Source: JANXYW01 sp031400455
GTDB lineage: Bacteria; Chloroflexota; Dehalococcoidia; DSTF01; JACRBR01
DNA: 64,000 nucleotides
NCBI GenBank assembly: GCA_031400455.1
Contig: JANNPX010000014.1
Location: 1-64,000 of the forward strand
Reading direction: 5' to 3'
The translations under genes and the position numbers were made by a program. Within the stretch, counting starts at the first letter, position 1, and each line of letters begins with the position of its first letter. Below, one piece after another: positions 24,752 to 32,779 of the stretch. The notes under the pieces are model-generated. The model had not been told where the DNA came from. It saw only the letters and a program-made list of their open reading frames with translations, and did no database searches.

Positions 24752-26074
24752 ATGGGGCTGCTGAAGAAGATCCACGCCAATGATTCGGCCCAGGTGTTGC
24801 CGATGTTCGTCATGCTGCTCGTCGTCTTGGTCGGCATGATCGGCCTCGCGACGGATCTCAGCAAGATCTACGTCGCGCGTGCCGAACTCTCGCGCTCGGT
24901 CGACGCTGCGGCGCTCGCTGGCGCGAAGGAGCTCCCCGATATCACTGCCGCGGACCTCAAAGCTCGCGCCTACATCACGGAGAACGAGCCGTACGCGACG
25001 ATCGATGTCTCCGTCTATCCTGATGTCCCTGCGCAGCAGGTCGGCGTAACCGCGACGAAGACCGTGAACACCATCTTCATGAAGATGTTCGGTATTGGCA
25101 GCGTGAAAGTCAGCAACGACGCGTTGGCTGGCTTCGGAGTGATCCCGGTCGACGCTTACGTGACGCTGGACGCCACGGGAAGCATGAACGACGGCAATGG
25201 CACCTCGAGCGACCCTGACTGCAACTCGACGGAAACCGGTGGCAACGGCCCGGGCGACGTGTGTCCGATCAAGGAAGCCAAGGATGGTGCAGTCAACTTC
25301 GTCAATACGCTGCTGAGCGACAACGACGTGAGTGGCCTCACACTCGTCGGACTCGGAGCGTTCCGCGGTTGCTACAACCTCCCACGAAACAACACGAAGT
25401 GCGTAGATGCGACGGCTCCCGGCTCGATGATCACGAACCTCACCGGCACAAAGTCGACCCTGCTCACCGGCGTCGGCAATATCTATGCGATCCGTGGCCC
25501 CGGTCAGCCTGTCGGCGGTTCTGGGACGAACATCTGCGAGGCGCTGAAGAAGGGGCAAGATGTCTTGTTTGGCGCAGGCTCTCACTCGGCATCCAACACG
25601 CGTCGCTTCCTGGTCATCCTCGGTGACGGTGACAACGTCTACAACGCCGACGAAGTGAACCAGACCAGCCCGCAATCCCCGGAGTCGCCGTGCCGTCCTT
25701 CGAGCCCGAGCACCAACGACGGCAACGTCGGCTCCGCCTGTCTCAACAACACCCAGACGCAGGAAGGTAAGGTCGACACGCTGTCGCAGACCGAAGCGAC
25801 GACGCTCAAGAACGCGGGTGTCGAGATCTACGTCATCGCATTCAGCCTCTGCGGCGGCATCCCAGCGAATAACTCCGCGCTCTGCAATACCGCGACCATC
25901 GGCCTGACGGGTGCCGGGTATCCCGATAGCACCGCCGACCGTAACCTTCTGAAGTGCGTTGCCGCGTCGTCCGGTGGGACGAACGACCACTACTTCGAGA
26001 CGGCGACGGCCTCCGAGTTGCCCGGCATTTTCTCGACCATCGCTCAGCAGATCTCCTTCAGGTTGATTCAGTGA
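24752..26074 (+). CDS. TadG-like protein with von Willebrand factor A domain
   Basis: A 440-residue protein. Residues 11-35 contain the TadG-like N-terminal signal/membrane helix (SAQVLPMFVMLLVVLVGMIGLATDLS). Residues about 134-435 form a VWA domain with a MIDAS motif DATGSM (140-145) and a Thr/Asp-rich second site. Multiple Cys pairs in the VWA (for example CNSTETGG, CPIKEAKDG, ACLNN) suggest an extracytoplasmic, disulfide-bonded domain. ATG 24752 follows GAGG by six bases. Its stop overlaps the next gene (TGATG). VWA domains in Tad clusters are proposed to aid adhesion, but that is family knowledge only. Confidence 0.87.
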   Translation: MGLLKKIHANDSAQVLPMFVMLLVVLVGMIGLATDLSKIYVARAELSRSVDAAALAGAKELPDITAADLKARAYITENEPYATIDVSVYPDVPAQQVGVTATKTVNTIFMKMFGIGSVKVSNDALAGFGVIPVDAYVTLDATGSMNDGNGTSSDPDCNSTETGGNGPGDVCPIKEAKDGAVNFVNTLLSDNDVSGLTLVGLGAFRGCYNLPRNNTKCVDATAPGSMITNLTGTKSTLLTGVGNIYAIRGPGQPVGGSGTNICEALKKGQDVLFGAGSHSASNTRRFLVILGDGDNVYNADEVNQTSPQSPESPCRPSSPSTNDGNVGSACLNNTQTQEGKVDTLSQTEATTLKNAGVEIYVIAFSLCGGIPANNSALCNTATIGLTGAGYPDSTADRNLLKCVAASSGGTNDHYFETATASELPGIFSTIAQQISFRLIQ

Positions 26075-26568
26075 TGCGAAAACTATTCCGCTTGCGCGGA
26101 CTCCTACGCAGGCCCGAGAGCGGCCAGTCGCTCGCTGAGTTCGCGCTCATCGCGCCGATCTTCTTCCTGCTGGTGTTCGGCATGGTGGACCTGTCGCGCG
26201 CGTTCCAGTCGTACACGACCATCCAGGAGTCGGCCCGCAGCGGCGCGCGCTACGCGGTCACGGGGCGCATCGATTGCACCGGTGTCGCCATCCAGAGCCG
26301 CGACGCCTGTATCAGGAAGACCGTCGCCGACCGCGTTGCCGCGCTCACGAACCCCACGTCCACGACCGTTTCCTACCGCAGTTGGGGGTACCCCGCGTAC
26401 GCCGATCCGCCTGTGCAAAACAATGCAGGCGTGCAGTGCGATGCGGTCGAGATCGAGGTGCATTACACGTACGAGCCGATGACCCCGATCTTCAGCAAGC
26501 TCATCGGCACCGTCGGCATGGCTGCGAAAGAGCGCCTCGTCAACGAACCGTTCGGCCCCTGCTCGTAG
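26074..26568 (+). CDS. Second TadE-like protein
   Basis: A 164-residue TadE-type pseudopilin-like protein. After a basic start (MRKLFRLRGLLRRPE) comes GQSLAEFALIAPIFFLLVFGM, the characteristic hydrophobic segment with Glu at position 5. The rest is an extracytoplasmic domain with four Cys. The start ATG shares a base with the stop of the VWA gene, so the two are translationally coupled. It is a diverged relative of the TadE-like gene at 24321. Confidence 0.87.
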   Translation: MRKLFRLRGLLRRPESGQSLAEFALIAPIFFLLVFGMVDLSRAFQSYTTIQESARSGARYAVTGRIDCTGVAIQSRDACIRKTVADRVAALTNPTSTTVSYRSWGYPAYADPPVQNNAGVQCDAVEIEVHYTYEPMTPIFSKLIGTVGMAAKERLVNEPFGPCS

Positions 26569-26667
26569 CTCCCACCTCTCGTCCGATCTTGTAGGGCCAC
26601 GTGGCGGACAGCTTCGCGGGTGTGCGAATGCCGGCGCGTCGGACTCGCCCTTTGCGCACGGATCAGC

Positions 26668-26696
26668 TTGACACTAGTAGGGGCCGGTGTTAGATT
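26668..26696 (+). promoter_or_regulatory. Sigma70-like promoter of the bc-complex operon
   Basis: TTGACA at 26668-26673, a 17-base spacer and TAGATT at 26691-26696. The -35 is a perfect consensus and the spacing is ideal. It lies 80 bases before the first gene of the respiratory operon, with no other coding region between. Confidence 0.7.
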
Positions 26697-26775
26697 CCCG
26701 ATTGAAACGGGATTCACAAATGGCGTCAGGGATCCGGCCACGCGGCTAGCCCGGCGCTGTCAGGAGCCTCCCTTC

Positions 26776-26952
26776 ATGACGCGGGTTCTGCTGAGTGTGC
26801 CCACCCCGTCGAGCTTCTACGACTACTTCAGGAATCTCGTCGATTGGCCGCCGAAATCGACTTCTGACGCTGGCGAGCTTATCCTCGTCGGCTTCACACT
26901 GGCAGTCTCGATGAGCATCATGGTCGCATTTGGCCAGTGGTGGTCGCGGTAG
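26776..26952 (+). CDS. 58-residue single-span membrane peptide at the head of the bc operon
   Basis: A small protein, MTRVLLSVPTPSSFYDYF onward, with a soluble N-terminal half (about 32 residues) and one membrane helix (about residues 34-56, GELILVGFTLAVSMSIMVAFG). AGGAG lies nine bases before the ATG. It ends 17 bases before cytochrome b6 and lies just after a strong promoter, so it is likely a real gene. Small one-span subunits are known in b6f complexes (PetG, PetL, PetM, PetN), but I see no sequence match to them. A new small subunit or assembly factor is the natural guess. Confidence 0.6.
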   Translation: MTRVLLSVPTPSSFYDYFRNLVDWPPKSTSDAGELILVGFTLAVSMSIMVAFGQWWSR

Positions 26953-26969
26953 TCGGAGGAATGTAGCGG

Positions 26970-27725
26970 ATGTCGGTCTCGGAGCAGCCAAAAGGCCCCG
27001 GTCTGGGCGACTTCATCTACGATAAGCTCTTCCACAACTACATCTGGCGGTCGATCTTCCGCTCCGGCTACCCCAACACCCCCCGGAACCAGATGCTCGC
27101 GGTCGCGACCAGCGTGTTCCTGCACCTGCACCCGACCCGCATTCACAAGACCCACGTCAAGATCACGCATACCTACTGCCTCGGCGGTCTCAGCTTCTTC
27201 ATGTTCCTCGGGTTGACCGTCACGGGCGTGATGCTCATGTTCTACTATGTGCCCTCGGTCGACCGCGCATACAGCGACGTCGCCGCTCTAAACACGAACG
27301 TTCGCTTCGGCATGCTGATTCGCAACCTGCACCGCTGGATGGCGCACGCCATGGTGATCACCGTGCTGCTGCACATGATGCGCGTCTTCTACATGGGCGC
27401 GTACAAGCCGCCGCGTGAGTTCAACTGGGTCGTCGGCGTCATCCTGCTCGTGCTTACGCTGCTGCTTTCGTTCACCGGCTACCTGCTGCCGTGGGACCAA
27501 CTGGCGCTCTGGGCTATCACCGTGGGCACGAACATCGCCGGATCGGCGCCCGTGCTGGGTGGCCAAACGCGCTTCGTTATGATCGGCGGCTTCGAAGTCG
27601 GGCCGGAGGCACTGATCCGTTTCTACACGCTCCACGTCATCGGCTTACCGCTGCTCGCCGCCATCTTCATGTCGGTGCACTTCTGGCGCATCCGCCGTGA
27701 CGGCGGCCTGGCGCGTCCGCTCTAG
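26970..27725 (+). CDS. Cytochrome b6-type subunit of the bc complex
   Basis: A 251-residue four-helix cytochrome b N-terminal half. Heme ligands are His121/His222 and His135/His237. The spacing of 14 within the first pair and 15 within the second matches b6 of b6f complexes rather than the 14/14 of mitochondrial-type cytochrome b. The Qo-side motif is GYLLPWDQ (170-177). Cys70 in YCLGG aligns with the Cys that covalently binds heme c-i in b6f complexes. GGAGGA is nine bases before ATG 26970. It transfers electrons from quinol across the membrane. It is followed after 18 bases by subunit IV. Confidence 0.93.
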   Translation: MSVSEQPKGPGLGDFIYDKLFHNYIWRSIFRSGYPNTPRNQMLAVATSVFLHLHPTRIHKTHVKITHTYCLGGLSFFMFLGLTVTGVMLMFYYVPSVDRAYSDVAALNTNVRFGMLIRNLHRWMAHAMVITVLLHMMRVFYMGAYKPPREFNWVVGVILLVLTLLLSFTGYLLPWDQLALWAITVGTNIAGSAPVLGGQTRFVMIGGFEVGPEALIRFYTLHVIGLPLLAAIFMSVHFWRIRRDGGLARPL

Positions 27726-27743
27726 GCAGAAGGTAGGAGCACC

Positions 27744-28868
27744 ATGGCGATAGCGACAGAAAAGGCCGCCGGCGCGAAAGAGACCGTCCGCCAGAAGCGT
27801 GAACGCGATCAAGAGCTCCTCGTCTGGCCAGATCTCGTCTTTATCGAGTTCATCTGCGCCATCCTCTTTACGCTGACCTTCGTACTGCTCTCTGTGTTCG
27901 TCAACGCGCCGCTGCTCGACCGCGCGAACGCCAACATCACCCCCAACCCCTCAAAGGCGCCCTGGTACCTGATGAGCCTGCAGGAGTTGCTCCTGCACAT
28001 GGACAAGGGCCTGGCTGGCGTTACCGTCCCCACTATTGCGCTGGTCGTGCTGATGGCTATCCCGTACACGGACAGGAGCAACGACGGCCAGGGCACCTGG
28101 TTCGGCACGGCAAACGCGGTCAAGATCACCGTCTTCAGCGCGATCTACTCGTCGTTCGTCATCCCGTGGACCATCCTCTGGGACGACGGTGCCCACGTCC
28201 GGATTTTCCGCCAGTTCCCGGTCACGTTCCACCTCACGGACGGCAAGATCCGCTGGCTCGGCGATCGTCAGCCGTTCGAGTCGTGGACGTGGCTCGGTAT
28301 CGGCGACGTGTTCCAAGCCATCTGGGGTTTCGTCTTCCTCAAGAACCGCCTCGCGATCCGCGACGAGTGGCAGTGGAGCCTTAAAGTCCCGTTCCAGCCC
28401 GGATCCGGGAATCACGACGGCTACCTCGACTGGCCGCGCGACGTCGACCGCATACCCATTCCGCTTAACGGCACGTGGCTTTGGCACTGGGGCGAGCCCG
28501 GCTGGATGCCCGGTTGGATGAGTCACGTCTACTGGTATGACAAGCACCTCAATATCCCAGCGATCATGGCAGAGTATGTCGTGCCGATCGTTGCGACGCT
28601 CTTCTTCATCTTCGCCCTGCTCGCCATCATCTGGAAACTCGGATGGCTCAACACGGTCCGAGATGGATGGATCGCGATCTTCACCGGCTTCATCATGTTC
28701 TACTTCTCGCTGACGATTATTGGCGCCGCATTCCGCGGCCGCGGACAGCAGCTTGTGCCAGCGCCCAGCGTGCCGGACCTCGCAGATGATCCCGGCATCA
28801 TGCGCCAGATCACACCAGACAGCCTGCGTTACGGAATCTACGATCCTGGAAGCGATACCCATGCCTGA
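27744..28868 (+). CDS. Enlarged subunit IV-like half of cytochrome b
   Basis: A 374-residue protein, more than twice the usual subunit IV length. The N-terminus has LLVWPDLVFIEF and the Qo-site motif NPSKAPWY (68-75), which stands in for PEWY. Predicted membrane spans are at about 32-53, 92-108, 126-146, 276-297 and 308-330. Between spans 3 and 4 is a hydrophilic insertion of about 130 residues rich in Trp, Asp and Gly. The end overlaps the Rieske gene by eight bases. It completes the quinol oxidation site with cytochrome b6. The function of the insertion is unknown. Confidence 0.88.
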   Translation: MAIATEKAAGAKETVRQKRERDQELLVWPDLVFIEFICAILFTLTFVLLSVFVNAPLLDRANANITPNPSKAPWYLMSLQELLLHMDKGLAGVTVPTIALVVLMAIPYTDRSNDGQGTWFGTANAVKITVFSAIYSSFVIPWTILWDDGAHVRIFRQFPVTFHLTDGKIRWLGDRQPFESWTWLGIGDVFQAIWGFVFLKNRLAIRDEWQWSLKVPFQPGSGNHDGYLDWPRDVDRIPIPLNGTWLWHWGEPGWMPGWMSHVYWYDKHLNIPAIMAEYVVPIVATLFFIFALLAIIWKLGWLNTVRDGWIAIFTGFIMFYFSLTIIGAAFRGRGQQLVPAPSVPDLADDPGIMRQITPDSLRYGIYDPGSDTHA

Positions 28869-29556
28869 CGAGACCGAAGAAGCGCCGAAGCCGGCGAAGG
28901 CCGACGCTGAGACAGCCGTTACGAAGGCAGCTCCCGCAGGCGGCGCGCTCGCCACTCCCGGCGCGCCTGCGATCGTTGTTGTTCAGCCCGCGCCAACCGG
29001 CGTCCAGATGCCGAACGTGTCGCGCCGTAAAGTGATGCTCATTGGCTTCTGGGGAGCAATGGGGGCGATGATGCTGGGCATCGTCACGACGATCCTGAAC
29101 AGCCTCTATCCGCGCAATGTCGCGGGGTTCGGTGGCACCGTCTACGTCGGCACCGTCGACCAGCTCAAGAGCGCGACGGGGCAGAAGCTCCACAACCTGG
29201 ATGCGAAGGCGTGGATCGTGCTGCTCACGGGCGAACAGGTGCGGCGAAATCCAGGTGCGCAGGAGGGCTCCGTCATTGCCCTTTACCACAAGTGCCCACA
29301 TCTGGGTTGCACCGTGCCGTGGCGCGCGGACTTCTCGCGTGAGGATCCGCGCAGCCAGGAGACCTACGGCGGCTGGTTCAACTGTCCCTGCCACGGTTCT
29401 ACGTACAGCGACGCGGGCGTCCTCGTCTTCGGCCCGGCCCCGCGGTCGATGGACACAATGGAACTGTCGATCGTTGATGGGAAGATGACCATCAGCACCG
29501 GCAAGATCAGGCTGGGCGATGAGAACAATGCCACGCGGGCGATTCTGCCGGGCTAG
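28861..29556 (+). CDS. Rieske iron-sulfur protein
   Basis: A 231-residue Rieske protein. It has a Pro/Ala-rich cytoplasmic N-terminus (1-50), RRK before a single membrane helix (about 58-80), and a soluble 2Fe-2S domain with CPHLGC (145-150, ligands Cys145 and His147) and CPCHGS (175-180, ligands Cys175 and His178). Cys150 and Cys177 form the usual disulfide. It shuttles electrons from quinol to the cytochrome c partner encoded next. The start overlaps the end of subunit IV by eight bases, so expression is coupled. Confidence 0.96.
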   Translation: MPDETEEAPKPAKADAETAVTKAAPAGGALATPGAPAIVVVQPAPTGVQMPNVSRRKVMLIGFWGAMGAMMLGIVTTILNSLYPRNVAGFGGTVYVGTVDQLKSATGQKLHNLDAKAWIVLLTGEQVRRNPGAQEGSVIALYHKCPHLGCTVPWRADFSREDPRSQETYGGWFNCPCHGSTYSDAGVLVFGPAPRSMDTMELSIVDGKMTISTGKIRLGDENNATRAILPG

Positions 29557-29574
29557 GCGCCAAAAAGGGCACGC

Positions 29575-30804
29575 ATGAACACCAGCAAGCAGATCAACAT
29601 CATGGTGGCGCTCGTCTTCATGTCGGTGCTGGCGACCGGCGCATACACGATGTGGGATCCCGATCGAACGGCCGACGCCCGCAAGGGCGAACTGCACCGG
29701 ACGGTCGAGCGTGGCGCGTTCCTGTTCTCCCAAAACTGCGTCGTGTGCCACGGCGACAGCGGCGAGGGTGGCTCTGCGTCAAACCGCCTGAAGCTCGCGC
29801 CCGCGCTCAATCGCCCCGATCTGCAGGGTATCGACGCAACGACCGGCCTCGTGAGCGAAACCGACAAGAAGCTGCAGTTCAAGCTCATCGTCAATACCCT
29901 CACCTGCGGTCGCATCGGCAAGGCGATGCCCACGTGGGGGCAATCGCAGGGCGGCACACTGAACGACGAGCAGATCCGCCAGCTGGCCACGATGATGACC
30001 GAGGGCACCGGCTGGGAGACGTCGAAGGAATTCGCCATCGAGGGTGACGAGGAGTATCACTACACGGGCTACGCCAGCGCCGGCATCAAACTCGCGCAGG
30101 CGCTCGATGCAACCAGCACAACCGTGTTCCTCTCCGACGTCGCGGTTCTCGGCAAAGGACTGCGCATCGCGGTTCCATTGCCGGGCGAGGATCCCGCTGA
30201 GGAAGGCACCCCCAAGGTCGAGCTTATGCTCATCACCGAGACGCCAAACAAGGATCAGAAGAGCGTTGCCGTTGAGCGCGGCCTGGGCACGACCAGTCCA
30301 GTTGCGCACGACGCAGGCGCTGCGGCGTGGCTGCCTCCCGTCCCGCCGGACCCGGCGCCGATCACGCAGCCGGCTTGCGGCCAGAACCTGCCCGCGGCGG
30401 TGCCGACGGCTGGCGCGGCGGATCCGTCGGCCACACTCAGCATCATCGCCCAGGGCACCGCGTGGGATACGACGACGCTTGTTGGCATCGCTGGTGTGCC
30501 GCTGACCCTCACGTACGACAACAGGGACGCGGGGGTTGCCCACAATATCAACTTCTTCAACGGTGCGGACGCGACTGCTGAGAGCATCGCTTCAACGGAG
30601 ATAGCTCCCGGCCCTGAGACGCTGACCCTCAACTTCGGGCCGCTTGACGCAGGTGACTACTTCTACCAGTGCGATATCCACCCCGGCCAGATGGAGGGCA
30701 CGTTGAGTGTCGTCGAAGCGGGCGCCGCTCCCGCTGCCGATGCGGCGCCGACAGCTGCGGCCGATGCGCCCGCCGCCGACGAGACGCCGGTCGCGACGCC
30801 TTGA
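29575..30804 (+). CDS. Membrane-anchored cytochrome c fused to a blue-copper (cupredoxin) domain
   Basis: A 409-residue protein with an N-terminal membrane anchor (about 8-26). A monoheme cytochrome c domain follows, with CVVCH at 55-59 and a likely axial Met118 in AMPTWG. A linker with an insert of unknown fold spans about 150-290. The C-terminal cupredoxin domain (about 295-384) has type 1 copper ligands that can be placed at His323, Cys366, His369 and Met373 (YQCDIHPGQM). The end is Ala/Pro-rich. Both redox centres look intact, so it may take electrons from the Rieske centre and pass them to an oxidase through heme and copper in one chain. It is the last gene of the bc set. Confidence 0.88.
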   Translation: MNTSKQINIMVALVFMSVLATGAYTMWDPDRTADARKGELHRTVERGAFLFSQNCVVCHGDSGEGGSASNRLKLAPALNRPDLQGIDATTGLVSETDKKLQFKLIVNTLTCGRIGKAMPTWGQSQGGTLNDEQIRQLATMMTEGTGWETSKEFAIEGDEEYHYTGYASAGIKLAQALDATSTTVFLSDVAVLGKGLRIAVPLPGEDPAEEGTPKVELMLITETPNKDQKSVAVERGLGTTSPVAHDAGAAAWLPPVPPDPAPITQPACGQNLPAAVPTAGAADPSATLSIIAQGTAWDTTTLVGIAGVPLTLTYDNRDAGVAHNINFFNGADATAESIASTEIAPGPETLTLNFGPLDAGDYFYQCDIHPGQMEGTLSVVEAGAAPAADAAPTAAADAPAADETPVATP

Positions 30805-30830
30805 CGTACCGGCGACCGCAAACTTAGACT
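30801..30830 (+). promoter_or_regulatory. Possible promoter for the desulforedoxin-like gene
   Basis: TTGACG (30801-30806), an 18-base spacer and TAGACT (30825-30830). Five and four bases match consensus. It starts at the stop codon of the cytochrome gene. Confidence 0.4.
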
Positions 30831-30837
30831 GCCGCGC

Positions 30838-30860
30838 AGGACGCGTATGGGACGCGTCCT
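30838..30860 (+). terminator. 9-bp hairpin after the cytochrome c-cupredoxin gene
   Basis: AGGACGCGT, loop ATGGG, ACGCGTCCT form a perfect stem. No U-run follows, so it is either a weak terminator of the bc operon or a leader hairpin of the next gene. Confidence 0.45.
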
Positions 30861-30891
30861 GTCCTGATCTCACACAATCACGGAGGGCGTC

Positions 30892-31179
30892 ATGCCGGCA
30901 CAAGTAGGAAAGCGATACATCGCGGCGAGCGGCGCGGAACTCATCATCACGAAGGGCGCCGACGGCACGCTGCAAGACGGCGACACGCCTATGAACATGA
31001 AAGAGGACGGCCCGCCGGCGTCAGGTGGTTCCGGTGGCGATGTCGTCCTCGGCAAGCGCTACGCGTCCGCGGACGGCGCGGTCGAGGCGCTCTGCATCAA
31101 GCCCGGCGCCTGCGACCTTCGCTACAACGGCGAACCGATGGAGCTGATGCAGCCCAAGGTGCTCCCCTCCGCCGACTGA
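30892..31179 (+). CDS. Tandem desulforedoxin-like protein lacking the iron-binding cysteines
   Basis: A 95-residue protein made of two copies of one unit: GKRYIAASGAE then TLQDGDTPMNMK, and GKRYASADGAV then DLRYNGEPMELMQPK. The spacing and the final G-x-P-M match the desulforedoxin / desulfoferrodoxin N-terminal domain (KRYxCxxCG, then LxCCGxPM). The iron ligands are replaced by Ala, Ser, Asp or Asn. Only two Cys remain, in the second copy (LCIKPGAC), at non-ligand positions. The fold assignment is an inference from the pattern. It has its own possible promoter and a strong terminator. The function is unknown; it may be a structural or redox-inactive relic. Confidence 0.7.
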   Translation: MPAQVGKRYIAASGAELIITKGADGTLQDGDTPMNMKEDGPPASGGSGGDVVLGKRYASADGAVEALCIKPGACDLRYNGEPMELMQPKVLPSAD

Positions 31180-31202
31180 TCATCGAATTCTGCCGAACGC
31201 AA

Positions 31203-31240
31203 GAACGACCGTCGCAGTTGCGACGGTCGTTCGCTTTGAT
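31203..31240 (+). terminator. Intrinsic terminator
   Basis: A stem of up to 14 bp (GAACGACCGTCGCA and its complement, 31203-31232) is followed by CGCTTTG on the plus strand. It lies 24 bases past the desulforedoxin-like gene, before a convergent gene. Confidence 0.75.
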
Positions 31241-31264
31241 ACGTACTCCGCGCCTGCTCGCCGT

Positions 31265-32425
31265 CTAGATCAGCGGCGTGCCTGGCTCCAATCCCATCAA
31301 CACCCGCCCCACCGTCTCGTAGTTGGACGGTGCCACCATGAAGTGCTGCGTCACCGCATTGACGTCGCGCAGACAGCGCTGCAGCACGCTCGATTCGTAA
31401 TTCGATGTGCCGCCGCCCTGCCGATACGCGATCTCCGCTGCCTGTGCCGCGCAGTCGACGGCGTGTGTCACGGCCAGCTTGATCCGCGCCCGCATCTCCA
31501 TATCGATCGTTTCGCCGCGCGCCGAGCGATTCAGCAGTTCGCCCACCGCTTCGTACAGGAAGGCCCTCCCGCCCTGGAGCATTCCCTCCGCCCGCGCGAT
31601 CTCGTGTTGGGCGACGGCCTTCTCCTGCAGCTTCGATGGCGCGAAGAGCGGCGTCTTGTTCTGCGCGAGCGCCAGTAGCTCGTCGATCGCTCGCCGCGCG
31701 GCACCCAGCGCGACGGGTGCGAGCGCCAAGCCGAACAGCGTGAACATCGGGATTGCGCCCGGCGGCCCGGCGGGCGGGCCGCCAAGCGAAACGGCGGCCG
31801 TCCGCTCTTCCGGCACGAACAGATCGTTCACCGTTACATCGTGGCTCCCCGTGCCGCGCAATCCGAACACGTGCCACGTATCCAGCACTTCGATGTCAGT
31901 CGTCGGCACGACGGCGAGTCGAAAATCCGGTGCTCCGCTCGGCGCCATCCTCGGCTTGTCGCCTTCGAAGACGATGGTGCCCATGAACATCCATTCGGAG
32001 TTCTGGCACCCGCTGGCGTATGCCCAGCGCCCGGTGACGCGGTATCCTCCCTCGACCGGTATCGCCCGGCCGGATGGCGACCCCACGCCGCAGATCGCGA
32101 TGCCAGGCTTGAGGATCTCGCGCGCCACGGCGTCGCTGATCCCCGGCGTCCCGATAGAGCCGCTCCCGATCGCCGCACACCATCCCGCCGATGCGTCCGC
32201 GATCGATATTTCTTCGACCGTGCGCATCGTCGTGATCAGGTCCGCGCCGAGACCGCCGTATTCGACGGGACGCGCCATGCCGAATATGCGGTGCTGTTTG
32301 AAGGCGCGCGTGAGCCCATCGGGCAGCCGTCGCAACTGCTGCCCTTCTTCGCTGTGCGACTCGATTTCGGCGCGCAGCCCCTTGGCGGTCTCGACCATGT
32401 CGGTCGGCTGGATGGTCGTGGTCAT
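31265..32425 (-). CDS. Acyl-CoA dehydrogenase-fold flavin monooxygenase-like protein
   Basis: A 386-residue protein of the acyl-CoA dehydrogenase superfamily, in the branch with the type 2 C-terminal domain (HpaB, HsaA and DszC-like flavin monooxygenases). Motifs: EYGGLGADL in the N-terminal helical domain, GWCAAIGSGS, RVTGRWAYASGC and GLRGTGSHDV in the beta domain, and a C-terminal helical bundle ending in GTP. The usual catalytic Glu of acyl-CoA dehydrogenases is not evident, which favours oxygenase activity with reduced flavin. AGGAGG lies seven bases before the ATG. A clear paralog is truncated at the right end of the window. Confidence 0.88.
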   Translation of the reverse strand: MTTTIQPTDMVETAKGLRAEIESHSEEGQQLRRLPDGLTRAFKQHRIFGMARPVEYGGLGADLITTMRTVEEISIADASAGWCAAIGSGSIGTPGISDAVAREILKPGIAICGVGSPSGRAIPVEGGYRVTGRWAYASGCQNSEWMFMGTIVFEGDKPRMAPSGAPDFRLAVVPTTDIEVLDTWHVFGLRGTGSHDVTVNDLFVPEERTAAVSLGGPPAGPPGAIPMFTLFGLALAPVALGAARRAIDELLALAQNKTPLFAPSKLQEKAVAQHEIARAEGMLQGGRAFLYEAVGELLNRSARGETIDMEMRARIKLAVTHAVDCAAQAAEIAYRQGGGTSNYESSVLQRCLRDVNAVTQHFMVAPSNYETVGRVLMGLEPGTPLI

Positions 32426-32779
32426 GATGTTGCCTCCTGGGGAGCGCAGCCGAGCCGGAACTGGCGGACGTCGTCGGGTCGGTGAGAGCCACGCGTCAAC
32501 GTTCTACCGAATCAGGACGACTACGTGAAGCGAGTCAGATGGAGCGCGGGCGCCCCGCCCGTAGCGTGCTGGCTCAATGGTAGTGTCGTGCTTCTAGCGC
32601 TTCACTACCGCTGGAGCTTGGCCTAGGCACCGCACGCGGCGGACATCCGCCAGACGTGGGGCGTACTGCGTTGGTCCGGCTGTCTCCTTCGGCGACTTGA
32701 AATTGCCGGACCCACCGCCGAGGGCGGCTATGCTCCACGCTTCGCGTCGCGTTAGCAGGGGTCAATTTGTATCACGCGC
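32426..32779. other. 354-base noncoding gap with two palindromes
   Basis: No gene is supported here. It contains a GCGGGC-type palindrome (CGGGCG, loop CCC, CGCCCG at 32547-32561), similar in type to the one at 18092, and a hairpin GGTAGTG/CACTACC at 32579-32609. The hairpin region superficially resembles a tRNA D-arm but no complete tRNA fits. The rest looks like unremarkable spacer beyond the end of the transporter operon. Confidence 0.6.

Noticed and set aside
32565..32630. tRNA-like stretch with GGCTCAATGGTAG
   Set aside because: No acceptor stem or T-arm can be formed; it is explained better as a simple hairpin.
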